Of a stretch of DNA of 22,784 nucleotides, positions 1 through 6,846 are shown one piece after another. Position 1 is the first letter of the stretch; each line of letters begins with the position of its first letter. Under the pieces are notes generated by a model, which saw only the letters and a program-made list of their open reading frames with translations, made no database searches and was not told where the DNA came from. Source of the stretch: Ruminococcus sp. UBA7014 (GTDB lineage Bacteria; Bacillota; Clostridia; Oscillospirales; Ruminococcaceae); assembly GCA_002449575.1 (NCBI GenBank), contig DJXC01000149.1:1-22784 (forward strand), in the 5' to 3' direction. The position numbers and the translations under genes are program-made.

Positions 1-127
1 AGAACGGATGGCACTTGGAGCAAATTTCCACCTTGATATCCTGCTTGGTAGACTGTGTTTCAATGACATTACCGCAGTGGCATGTAATTGTTGTTTTGTA
101 CAGTGTAGGATGGATGTCCTTTTTCAT
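1..127 (-). CDS. rpmE: 50S ribosomal protein L31, zinc-binding type (5' part; gene runs off the window)
   Basis: Read on the minus strand from an ATG at 127, the first 42 codons begin MKKDIHPTLYKTTITCHCGN, the typical start of bacterial L31. C16, C18, C36 and C39 form the CxC...CxxC set of the zinc-containing (C+) L31, which is the form used when zinc is plentiful. An AGGTG-type ribosome binding site lies about 9 nt upstream. The C-terminal part lies before position 1. The protein belongs to the large subunit, near the central protuberance. The gene is transcribed away from the carboxypeptidase gene from its own promoter. Confidence 0.95.
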   Translation of the reverse strand, partial: MKKDIHPTLYKTTITCHCGNVIETQSTKQDIKVEICSKCHPF

Positions 128-209
128 TTCTCTTTCACCTCGCATTTTATGAAAATTTGTAACAGTAGCCCATCAGTTACTTTAGACAGTAGTACGATAC
201 AACTATAAT

Positions 210-238
210 ATTATAGCATACTTCTCCGGATTTGTCAA
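210..238 (-). promoter_or_regulatory. Sigma-A promoter of rpmE
   Basis: On the minus strand TTGACA (238-233) and TATAAT (215-210) are separated by exactly 17 bp, a consensus housekeeping promoter. It would give a leader of about 75 nt before the L31 ATG at 127. Within that leader GTAAC/GTTAC (159-163 with 176-180) can form a small hairpin. L31 genes of some Firmicutes carry autoregulatory leaders, but I cannot match this one to a known motif by eye. Confidence 0.85.
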
Positions 239-317
239 GACTTATCAACAAAAAAATTTCAAAAAATTCAGGAAAATTTAAGTTTCGCTATGAAATAAGA
301 AAAATATCGAAAATTCA

Positions 318-346
318 TTGACTTTTTATTTTAAAAGAGTTATAAT
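318..346 (+). promoter_or_regulatory. Sigma-A promoter of the carboxypeptidase gene
   Basis: TTGACT at 318-323 and TATAAT at 341-346 have a 17-bp spacer, close to consensus. The predicted start site near 353 gives a leader of about 40 nt. The region between this promoter and the divergent rpmE promoter is AT-rich and shows no other gene. Confidence 0.88.
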
Positions 347-392
347 AGAAAAGAACGATTAATTTTTTCATGTAATAGGAGGAAACAATAAA

Positions 393-1532
393 GTGTCAAC
401 AACAAAAAAAAGAAAACGCAGAAGAGTCTCTGCTGCGGGAATGATACTGCTGTTTCTGATGCTGATTATTACAATTCTGGGTGTGTATGGGATTGTACAT
501 CTGCTGACTACTCCGGCATCAGGAAAATTATCTGCGGAAATTGTGACCGAAACGGAAACAGAAACAGAACCACCGGCAACAGAACCCCCGACAGAACCTC
601 CCACAGAACCCCCGACAGAACCACCCCCGCTTGTGGAATATCCACAGGAAGATGAAAATACAGCAGTATGGGAAGGTGATGTCCTTGATGCAAAATATGC
701 TGTTATGGTAGACTGCAATCAGCATAAAATTCTTGCCGAAAAAAACGGCAATGTACGCATGTATCCGGCTTCTATGACAAAGTTAATGACAATTATTGTC
801 GCAATTGAAAATATTAAGGATTTTCATGATACATTTACAATGCAGGAAGAGGTGATTGAGTCCTGCTGGGCGCAGGAAGCCTCTATGGCAGGCTTTTCTG
901 CTGGTGAACAGTGTACGGTGCTGGATATGCTCTATGGTGCAGCACTGCCTTCCGGTGCAGATGCAACAATCGGGCTGGCTTATTATGTATCTGGTTCTGA
1001 AAAAGCTTTTGTCCGGCTGATGAATCAGAAAGTCAAAGAACTGGGACTGAAAGATACACACTTTATGAACAGCAGTGGTCTGCATGATGAAAATCATTAC
1101 AGTACAGCGGCAGATATGGCTGTGATTCTGGAATATTGCCTTCAGAATGAACTGTGCAGACAAGTTATTTCTACACCGCATTATACAACCTCTTCTACAG
1201 AATATCATCCAGATGGGATTTATCTTTCTGATACCATGTTTAATAAAATGGATGGACATGAAGTCCCCGGCATTACCATTAAGGGCGGAAAGACCGGCTT
1301 TACTGATGAAGCTGGTCACTGTCTGGCAAGCTATGGCGAAACCAATGACGGACGCTGTTATATTGTAGTGACTTCCAAAGGAACAGACCGCTATCAGCCT
1401 GTCAATGACTGCATTAAGCTGTACAGCAGTGCAATAGGTGTTCCGGCAGAATCAGAAAACATTCCGCCTGCAACACTCGCACCGTCGGCAGATATTGTAC
1501 AGGAACAACAGGAACTAGCACCAGCTGCCTGA
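393..1532 (+). CDS. Serine-type D-alanyl-D-alanine carboxypeptidase (peptidase S11 / low-molecular-mass PBP)
   Basis: This 379-aa enzyme should remove the terminal D-Ala from peptidoglycan stem peptides outside the membrane. It starts at GTG 393, with AGGAGG at 377-382. The start is basic (KKRKRRR), followed by one membrane segment at about residues 17-37 and a TE/PPTEPP-rich linker at 52-79. The catalytic domain follows, with the SxxK box S127-M-T-K130, a second motif S187-G-A189 where the family usually has SxN, and K300-T-G302. It is therefore an N-terminally anchored exported protein. I see no obvious C-terminal amphipathic membrane anchor as in E. coli PBP5; the tail is Pro/Ala/Glu-rich. 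The next gene is 29 nt downstream and encodes another D,D-peptidase-like protein. The family is certain, but dacA, dacB and dacF roles cannot be told apart here. Confidence 0.9.
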   Translation: MSTTKKRKRRRVSAAGMILLFLMLIITILGVYGIVHLLTTPASGKLSAEIVTETETETEPPATEPPTEPPTEPPTEPPPLVEYPQEDENTAVWEGDVLDAKYAVMVDCNQHKILAEKNGNVRMYPASMTKLMTIIVAIENIKDFHDTFTMQEEVIESCWAQEASMAGFSAGEQCTVLDMLYGAALPSGADATIGLAYYVSGSEKAFVRLMNQKVKELGLKDTHFMNSSGLHDENHYSTAADMAVILEYCLQNELCRQVISTPHYTTSSTEYHPDGIYLSDTMFNKMDGHEVPGITIKGGKTGFTDEAGHCLASYGETNDGRCYIVVTSKGTDRYQPVNDCIKLYSSAIGVPAESENIPPATLAPSADIVQEQQELAPAA

Positions 1533-1561
1533 TTTCTTCGTTCCGGGAACAGGAGGTGGAT

Positions 1562-2485
1562 ATGAGAAGAAAAGCAAAATCAGAAAATGCAGTCCGGATT
1601 ACTGTGATTGCTGGATTGCTGCTGCTTGGTTTGATTATCATCAGTGATAAAATTTATCGTTTCTTCCGCCACCCGTCTGACCTTGTACTGATTGACGAAC
1701 GACAGACAGAAACAGAAACTTCTGCTGTTCCTGTTTCTGAACCGCTCCGAAAAGAAACTACAGACACAAAAATCATTCAGCAAGCCAGCCTTGCACTTGC
1801 TGGTCTGCCGGAAGGTTATACAACAGAACGAAAATCTGAAGAAAGTGTGCAGTATGGCATATTTGGTTCTGCTGCACAGAATCTTACAGATTTTAGAAAT
1901 AAAAATGATATCTATCATCTTAAAGATATGACATTGCAAATACAGGAAGAGACTGTCACAGCCATGAATCAGCTTGCAGAAGCCTGTATGCAGGAAACAG
2001 GCAATACCAATCTGCTTGTTTACAGTACAACATTGACCTATCAGGTGCAGGGTGCACTTTATCCGGATGACCTTCCAGACAGAAATACAGGATTCTGTCT
2101 GGATTTGGCTTTTTTAAACGAAGACGGCACAATTTCTGCTGTCACGTCGGAAAATGATGCATGGCTCAGAGAAAATGCATATCGTTTCGGCTTTATTCAC
2201 AGCGTTCCGGATGCTGCTTATCATTTTCGCTATGTAGGGAAATTACATGCTTCTGTCATGAAGGAACAGGATATTTCTTTTCTGGAATATCTGGACGAAC
2301 TCCGGAATTATTCTGTTGCAGAACCGTATCAGTGCTGTAATGATACTACAGTATGGCAGATGTATTTTGTTCCGGCAGCAGCATTCGGAAGCACAGATGT
2401 GCCTGTTCCTGAAAACAAAGACTATGAAATTTCTGGGAACGGAAAAGATGGTTATCTTGTTCTGACTTTCGGAAACTATGAATAA
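1562..2485 (+). CDS. Membrane-anchored VanY-like (M15-type) protein, probably catalytically inactive
   Basis: This is a 307-aa protein with a basic start, one membrane segment at about residues 11-28 and an extracellular domain. ATG 1562 is chosen because AGGAGG (1551-1556) lies 5 nt upstream; the in-frame GTG at 1556 overlaps that site. Residues 171-246 resemble VanY D,D-carboxypeptidases: TGFCLDL (176-182), WLRENAYRFGFI (201-212), YHFRYVG (220-226) and ISFLEYL (238-244). Active VanY enzymes have SxHxxGxAxD and ExxH. Here D181 and H221 remain, but the first zinc His is R174, the Ser is P172, and the Glu three residues before H221 is A218. I infer a non-catalytic stem-peptide-binding or regulatory relative. 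It probably shares a transcript with the S11 carboxypeptidase. The assignment rests on motif reading by eye. Confidence 0.7.
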   Translation: MRRKAKSENAVRITVIAGLLLLGLIIISDKIYRFFRHPSDLVLIDERQTETETSAVPVSEPLRKETTDTKIIQQASLALAGLPEGYTTERKSEESVQYGIFGSAAQNLTDFRNKNDIYHLKDMTLQIQEETVTAMNQLAEACMQETGNTNLLVYSTTLTYQVQGALYPDDLPDRNTGFCLDLAFLNEDGTISAVTSENDAWLRENAYRFGFIHSVPDAAYHFRYVGKLHASVMKEQDISFLEYLDELRNYSVAEPYQCCNDTTVWQMYFVPAAAFGSTDVPVPENKDYEISGNGKDGYLVLTFGNYE

Positions 2486-2498
2486 ATTATGAAATCAC

Positions 2499-2527
2499 TT
2501 GACAGATTGCTGTTTTAATGTTATACT
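2499..2527 (+). promoter_or_regulatory. Sigma-A promoter of the sugar transferase gene
   Basis: TTGACA (2499-2504) and TATACT (2522-2527) have a 17-bp spacer, just after the stop of the VanY-like gene at 2485. It would start a new transcript for the sugar transferase, AAA+ ATPase and cyclophilin genes. No terminator-like hairpin precedes it, so readthrough from upstream is also possible. Confidence 0.85.
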
Positions 2528-2560
2528 ATTAAATGAATCACTGAAAAAGGGGGCGTATTT

Positions 2561-3379
2561 ATGCCGAATCAGAAGTCTTTCAAGAAAAATCTGCTGACAG
2601 AAGATGATATTACAGAAGTCATGCTGAAAACGCTCGAAAAAGAAAAGAATGGTCAGAAAGAAACAGAGGGTGTAACGGATTATCCGATTCTGGAATTTGA
2701 TAGTCATGCACTGAATCTCTTGTATACAGGCGTTCGTGAAACATTACGATACAGCAATGTAAAAGTGGCAGGCAGCAAAGGATATGAAGCTGTTAAACGT
2801 GGATTTGATGTGATTGTTTCTGCTCTGGCACTGACGGTTCTCCTGATTCCGCTGGGAGGGGTTTGCCTGCTGATTTATGTTGAAGATAAAGGAAATCCTA
2901 TTTTTTCACAGGTGCGACTGACAAAAGACGGCAAGCCGTTCCGCATGTATAAACTCCGCTCTATGTGTATGGATGCAGAAGCAAAATTTGCACAGGTGCA
3001 GAAAGAAAATAAAAGTGATGGTCTGGCATTCAAAAGTGATGATGACCCCAGAATTACTAAAATCGGAAAATTTATCCGTAAAACTTCTATTGATGAACTT
3101 CCGCAGTTCTGGAATGTACTCAAAGGTGATATGTCTTTGATTGGTCCTCGTCCGCCGCTTCCCAGAGAAGTAGTACTATATACCCCGGAGCAGATGAATC
3201 GGCTGTTAGTTAAAGGCGGTCTTTCCTGTATCTGTCAGACCGAAGGCAGAAGCGATATGGAGTTTGAAAAATGGGTGGAAAGTGATATCCGCTACATAAA
3301 AAACAGAAGTCTTGGAATGGATGTTTCACTGCTGTTCAAGACCGCTGCTGCTGTGATTATGAGAAAAGGTGCAAAATAA
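2561..3379 (+). CDS. Phosphoglycosyl transferase (bacterial sugar transferase family, WbaP/PglC type)
   Basis: This enzyme should move a sugar-1-phosphate from a UDP-sugar onto undecaprenyl phosphate, the first step of making a lipid-linked glycan for polysaccharide or glycoprotein. It has 272 aa, starts at ATG 2561 and has AAAGGGGG 9 nt upstream. Residues 1-76 are a hydrophilic extension. The family core follows: KRGFDVIVS (79-87), a hydrophobic re-entrant helix (about 84-107), FRMYKLRSM (127-135), TSIDELPQFWNVLKGD (175-190, with the D178-E179 catalytic dyad) and SLIGPRP (192-198). This is the small monotopic type, without the multi-spanning N-terminal part of WbaP. No glycosyltransferase genes flank it, which is unusual because such enzymes normally sit in polysaccharide clusters. 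The sugar used cannot be read from the sequence. Confidence 0.92.
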   Translation: MPNQKSFKKNLLTEDDITEVMLKTLEKEKNGQKETEGVTDYPILEFDSHALNLLYTGVRETLRYSNVKVAGSKGYEAVKRGFDVIVSALALTVLLIPLGGVCLLIYVEDKGNPIFSQVRLTKDGKPFRMYKLRSMCMDAEAKFAQVQKENKSDGLAFKSDDDPRITKIGKFIRKTSIDELPQFWNVLKGDMSLIGPRPPLPREVVLYTPEQMNRLLVKGGLSCICQTEGRSDMEFEKWVESDIRYIKNRSLGMDVSLLFKTAAAVIMRKGAK

Positions 3380-3399
3380 TTATCAAGGAGCTGAATGCG

Positions 3400-4854
3400 T
3401 TGAAACGTTCCAGAAATGAGACACTACAATATCTCTATAAATTATGCGGACAATATGAAGAACAGGGCTTTCAGGCAAAAGGCTCTAACATGCCGCTGAA
3501 GGATTATGCACAGTTTGCAGTCATGAAGTTTATGCTGTACCTGATTGGAAATGATAAGAATATCTCTGATTATGAAGTCAGACTTATCAGTGACTGTCAT
3601 AAAATTCCGTTTACAAAAGAGTATATCGCAAAATTTTTGGAAGAAAAGCCGGTTTCGGCAGATGAAATTTTTACAATACTAAATCGTATTTTAGCAGTAT
3701 TTACCGAAGCAGATATTCAGAATGAAGCAAAATATGGAAGTACTTCTTTTCTGCTTCTGGAATTTCTGGATGAACTCGGTCTGGAGTTCATTACTTCTGA
3801 AAATATTCAGAATGATGACCGGACAACAAGGGCTCTTGGTGTACTGATGCAGCGGCTGCGGGCATTCCGTTCGGCATATCTCCGGAATTGGATGAAAATG
3901 CATCATGACAGGATTAATCCATTCTCCCTGCCGGAAGAAAACAGACCGGAACAGCGCATGGAACGTCCGGCAAAAATTCCGGAACAAAAAGAAAACGCTG
4001 CTCCAGAACAAAAAGAACCCGAAGAAACAGAAATTTCTCTGGAAGAACTGCTTCAAAATCTTAACGAACTGACAGGTCTTGCCAGTGTCAAGGAAGAACT
4101 GAACAGCCTGATTAATCTGCTGAAAGTGCATAAAATCCGTGCAGAACGTAATATGCCGCAGACTTCAGTATCATTGCATATGGTTTTTTCAGGCAATCCC
4201 GGTACTGGTAAAACAACAGTCGCCCGGATGCTCGGAAAAATTTATAAAGCAGTTGGTGTTCTCGAAAAAGGACATCTTGTGGAAGTAGACCGTTCCGGAC
4301 TGGTCAGCGGCTATGTCGGACAAACTGCCATGAAAACCAGAAAAGTCATAGAAGATGCGCTCGGTGGTGTTCTGTTTATTGATGAAGCCTATGCGCTGAC
4401 TGCTAATACAGGCGGAAATGATTTCGGTACAGAAGCGGTCAATACACTCCTGAAAGCCATGGAAGACCACAGAGACAATCTGATTGTCATTGTTGCCGGC
4501 TATACTGACCTGATGCAGGAATTTCTGGATTCTAATCCCGGACTTCGTTCCCGGTTTAATAAACAGATTGTATTTGATAATTATACACCGGAAGAACTGA
4601 TGAATATTTTCAACGGCATGTGCAGCAAAGCTTTTTTCCGGCTTACAGAACAGGCTTCTGCCTGTGCGCTTGCCTTTTTTGAAGAACGGGTAAACAAAAA
4701 TCTGCCTGGTTTTGCAAATGGTCGTGATGTACGGAATTATTTCGAGAAAGCACTCACCAATCAGGCGAACCGCCTTGCAGGGATGGTTTCCGTCACAGAT
4801 GAGGATTTGATGACAATCACGGAAGAAGATGTCAAATCAATAGAATTATTTTAA
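3400..4854 (+). CDS. AAA+ ATPase of the CbbX/SpoVK type with a helical N-terminal domain
   Basis: This 484-aa protein probably starts at TTG 3400, because AAGGAG (3385-3390) is 9 nt upstream and the nearby ATG at 3395 runs into a stop at once. Residues 1-165 look all-helical; 31-62 (LKDYAQFAV..YLIGNDKNISDYEV) recall TerB-like domains, which is my inference. A Glu/Pro/Gln-rich linker (178-211) leads to one AAA+ module: Walker A GNPGTGKT (265-272), Walker B VLFIDEA (324-330), the pore-loop region GYVGQT (304-309), a sensor region at VIVAGY (363-368) and the arginine-finger motif GLRSRF (381-386). CbbX remodels inhibited Rubisco and SpoVK acts in sporulation; neither role is proven here. It lies 20 nt after the sugar transferase gene and 17 nt before the cyclophilin gene, so the three are probably co-transcribed. 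Confidence 0.85.
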   Translation: MKRSRNETLQYLYKLCGQYEEQGFQAKGSNMPLKDYAQFAVMKFMLYLIGNDKNISDYEVRLISDCHKIPFTKEYIAKFLEEKPVSADEIFTILNRILAVFTEADIQNEAKYGSTSFLLLEFLDELGLEFITSENIQNDDRTTRALGVLMQRLRAFRSAYLRNWMKMHHDRINPFSLPEENRPEQRMERPAKIPEQKENAAPEQKEPEETEISLEELLQNLNELTGLASVKEELNSLINLLKVHKIRAERNMPQTSVSLHMVFSGNPGTGKTTVARMLGKIYKAVGVLEKGHLVEVDRSGLVSGYVGQTAMKTRKVIEDALGGVLFIDEAYALTANTGGNDFGTEAVNTLLKAMEDHRDNLIVIVAGYTDLMQEFLDSNPGLRSRFNKQIVFDNYTPEELMNIFNGMCSKAFFRLTEQASACALAFFEERVNKNLPGFANGRDVRNYFEKALTNQANRLAGMVSVTDEDLMTITEEDVKSIELF

Positions 4855-4871
4855 CTATGGAGGTTTTGATT

Positions 4872-5342
4872 ATGGTAGTAATCGAAATGGAAAACGGAAA
4901 AGAAATTGAACTGGAACTGTATCCGGATGTTGCACCGATTTCCTGTGAAAATTTTGAAAAACTCGTGAAGCAGGGCTTCTATGATGGTCTGATTTTTCAC
5001 AGAGTAATTTCCGGCTTTATGATTCAAGGCGGTTGTCCGCAGGGGACAGGGACTGGCGGTCCGGGCTGGCATATCAAGGGTGAATTCCTCGCAAACGGTG
5101 TGCCGAACAATATCAGCCATAAAAGAGGTGTTCTTTCCATGGCAAGAGCGCAGAATCCTGATTCTGCCGGTTCTCAGTTTTTCATCATGCATCAGGATGG
5201 ACCGTTTCTCGATGGTCAGTATGCTGCATTCGGAAAAGTAATTTCTGGCATGGATGTTGTTGATGAAATTGCTGCTGTGGCAACTAATGCAATGGATAAA
5301 CCCATCACCCCCCAGAGAATGAAAAGAGTCTATATCAAGTAA
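4872..5342 (+). CDS. Peptidyl-prolyl cis-trans isomerase, cyclophilin type (cytoplasmic)
   Basis: A 156-aa single-domain cyclophilin that speeds cis-trans isomerisation of prolyl bonds during protein folding. ATG 4872 is chosen over the in-frame ATG 4857 because GGAGG at 4859-4863 is correctly placed only for 4872. Core motifs are present: FHRVISGFMIQGG (42-54, with catalytic R44), AGSQFFI (99-105), and FLDGQYAAFGKV (112-123), where Tyr stands at the site of the Trp important for cyclosporin binding in human CypA. There is no signal peptide, so it acts in the cytoplasm. The gene is the last of the plus-strand cluster and ends just before a hairpin shared with the convergent operon. Confidence 0.95.
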   Translation: MVVIEMENGKEIELELYPDVAPISCENFEKLVKQGFYDGLIFHRVISGFMIQGGCPQGTGTGGPGWHIKGEFLANGVPNNISHKRGVLSMARAQNPDSAGSQFFIMHQDGPFLDGQYAAFGKVISGMDVVDEIAAVATNAMDKPITPQRMKRVYIK

Positions 5343-5348
5343 CAAACA

Positions 5349-5377
5349 AGCACCGGATTGCTTATCAATCCGGTGCT
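5349..5377. terminator. Convergent, probably bidirectional terminator hairpin
   Basis: AGCACCGGATTG (5349-5360) and CAATCCGGTGCT (5366-5377) form a perfect 12-bp stem with a 5-nt loop between two convergent genes. The T-rich tail is better on the minus strand (TTGTTTGTT below 5349) than on the plus strand, so it fits the 3' end of the L21 operon best and may also stop the cyclophilin transcript. Confidence 0.85.
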
Positions 5378-5382
5378 GCTGT

Positions 5383-5628
5383 TCAATCCTGTGATTTTAA
5401 TTCTTCAATGCATTTCTGGCAGATGCGCTTGTCATGAAAGTCTGTCAGATTTTCAGTTGCTCCGCAGAGAAGGCAGATATCCTGACTTTTGCGGAGTACA
5501 ATTGTATCGCCGTCCAGAAAAATCTGTAAATAATCATTCTGTTTAATATCCAAACTTTTTCTCATTTCTTTTGGCAGAACAAATCTGCCCAGACCGTCTA
5601 CACGTCTGAAAATACCTGTACTGTGCAT
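5383..5628 (-). CDS. AbrB/SpoVT-type DNA-binding protein with a C-terminal CxxC..CxxC zinc hook
   Basis: This 81-aa protein starts MHSTGIFRRVDGLGRFVLPK, the classic SpoVT-AbrB swapped-hairpin domain (about residues 1-47), which dimerises and binds DNA. In place of the longer AbrB C-terminal dimerisation domain it has C53-L-L-C56 and C71-Q-K-C74, a likely small zinc hook. An AGGAGG site lies 10 nt before ATG 5628. The gene starts 48 nt after the yebC stop with no obvious promoter or terminator between, so it is probably the last gene of the L21 operon. Its targets cannot be read from the sequence; a transition-state or sporulation role is only a family analogy. Confidence 0.88.
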   Translation of the reverse strand: MHSTGIFRRVDGLGRFVLPKEMRKSLDIKQNDYLQIFLDGDTIVLRKSQDICLLCGATENLTDFHDKRICQKCIEELKSQD

Positions 5629-5676
5629 GATGTCAAATCCTCCTGTAATGTTTTTTGCACTTATTCAAATGTCAGA

Positions 5677-6411
5677 TTATTCTTCTTCCGGCATTTCCCA
5701 GTTATGATAAACGTTTTGTACATCATCATTTTCTTCCAGATGGTCAAGCAAAAGCTGCATTTTTTTAATGGCATCTTCATCTGTCAGTTGTGTATAATTC
5801 GCCGGAATTTTCTCTGCTTCTGCCGAAATAACATGATAGCCCTTTTCGGTCAGAGCCTCACGCATAGAATGCACATCACCCGGAGCGCATTCCATAATAA
5901 TTGTATCTTCTTCCACGGTCAGGTCATCGCCGCCGCATTCAAAGCAGTCTTCCATAGCAGTATCTTCGTCAATTCCTGTATTTTCGACAACAACAATGCC
6001 TTTGTCGGAGAACATAAATGACACACAGCCAATAGTTCCCAGATTACCGCCGAACTTGTCAAAATAATGGCGGACATCACCGGCAGTGCGGTTTTTGTTA
6101 TCGGTCAGGCACTCAACGATAACGGCAACACCACTCGGACCATAGCCTTCATAGACCATAGATTCATAATTGTTCTTATTGCCTTCGCCGGAAGCTTTTT
6201 TGATTAATCTGTCGATATTGTCATTGGGGACGTTATTGGCTTTTGCCTTGGCAATCAAGTCACGGAGCTTGGAATTGCTGACCGGGTCAGCACCGCCCTC
6301 TTTGATGCAGACAGTCATTTCACGTCCGATTTTGGTAAAAATTTTTGCTCTTTTTGCGTCATTAATCCCCTTTTTCATTTGGATATTATGCCATTTGGAA
6401 TGTCCTGACAT
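5677..6411 (-). CDS. yebC: YebC/PmpR family protein (TACO1-like)
   Basis: A 244-aa protein that begins MSGHSKWHNIQMKKGINDAK, the family signature, and continues with GREMTVCIKEGG, YEGYGPSGVAVIVE and NRTAGDVRHYFDKFGGNLG. YebC family members have been described as transcription regulators and, more recently, as translation factors that help ribosomes over difficult sequences; placement in a ribosome-assembly operon suits the second view. ATG 6411 is used, with AAGGAG encoded by the last two sense codons of mrnC (the mrnC end reads AAG GAG TGA). The GTG at 6423 would overlap that binding site and lacks family support. The acidic C-terminus ends in MPEEE. Length is normal. Confidence 0.95.
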   Translation of the reverse strand: MSGHSKWHNIQMKKGINDAKRAKIFTKIGREMTVCIKEGGADPVSNSKLRDLIAKAKANNVPNDNIDRLIKKASGEGNKNNYESMVYEGYGPSGVAVIVECLTDNKNRTAGDVRHYFDKFGGNLGTIGCVSFMFSDKGIVVVENTGIDEDTAMEDCFECGGDDLTVEEDTIIMECAPGDVHSMREALTEKGYHVISAEAEKIPANYTQLTDEDAIKKMQLLLDHLEENDDVQNVYHNWEMPEEE

Positions 6412-6419
6412 GAGAAAAA

Positions 6420-6842
6420 TCACTCCTTATTATTTTTATTGTTTTCCAGAATTTCTGTCTGCATGTTCCAGATTTCCTGAAACAGTGCTTCCAGTCTTTC
6501 GGTATTTCCGGATAAATGAAGATAGCCGAATACAGCTTCCAGTCCGGTAGCTTTGCGATAGTCTGACGGAACTGCACTTTTGGGAACGGCACTGGAACTG
6601 ACTGCATTTCTGCCACGCTGAAAAACAGCCTGTTCTTTTTCGGTAAACTGTACCCGTTCAGCGGCTCTTGCCTGATAGGCAGCACAGACCAGATGAATTT
6701 TTGCATCATGCAGTTTTTTTACGACAGTGTTTCCCTGCATGGTCATAGCTGTGCGAATCATCAATTCATAGACACTGTCACCAAGAAACGCAAGTGTCAG
6801 TGGACTGAACTGCTGTGCTTCTTTTTCTGATAATTTTTGCAT
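6420..6842 (-). CDS. mrnC: Mini-ribonuclease 3 (MrnC)
   Basis: A 140-aa RNase III catalytic domain without the double-stranded RNA-binding domain, as in B. subtilis Mini-III, which matures both ends of 23S rRNA in a 50S-dependent way. The signature LAFLGDSVYEL (18-28, metal ligand D22) is followed by RGRNAVSSSA (77-86) and YRKATGLEAVFGYLHL (95-110), whose E102 lies in the second acidic metal-binding region. ATG 6842 lies 4 nt after the obg stop, with a weak AGGT site. An open frame extends upstream through obg, but it has no MrnC similarity. In B. subtilis mrnC sits beside cysS; here it is inside the obg operon, which places it among 50S maturation genes. Confidence 0.94.
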   Translation of the reverse strand: MQKLSEKEAQQFSPLTLAFLGDSVYELMIRTAMTMQGNTVVKKLHDAKIHLVCAAYQARAAERVQFTEKEQAVFQRGRNAVSSSAVPKSAVPSDYRKATGLEAVFGYLHLSGNTERLEALFQEIWNMQTEILENNKNNKE

Positions 6843-6846
6843 GGCA

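Noticed and set aside
8..208. 66-aa open frame on the plus strand
   Set aside because: Antisense to the start of rpmE and its promoter; the minus-strand L31 reading is unambiguous.
565..625. Short direct repeats of CCNACAGAACC type, considered as a CRISPR or microsatellite
   Set aside because: They lie in frame and encode the TE/PPTEPP linker of the carboxypeptidase; there are no spacers.
783..1319. 178-aa minus-strand open frame
   Set aside because: Antisense to the carboxypeptidase catalytic domain; no ribosome binding site or family resemblance.
6386..6709. 107-aa minus-strand frame overlapping mrnC
   Set aside because: Same strand, different frame. MrnC motifs run through the region in the annotated frame, so there is no sign of a frameshift or second gene.
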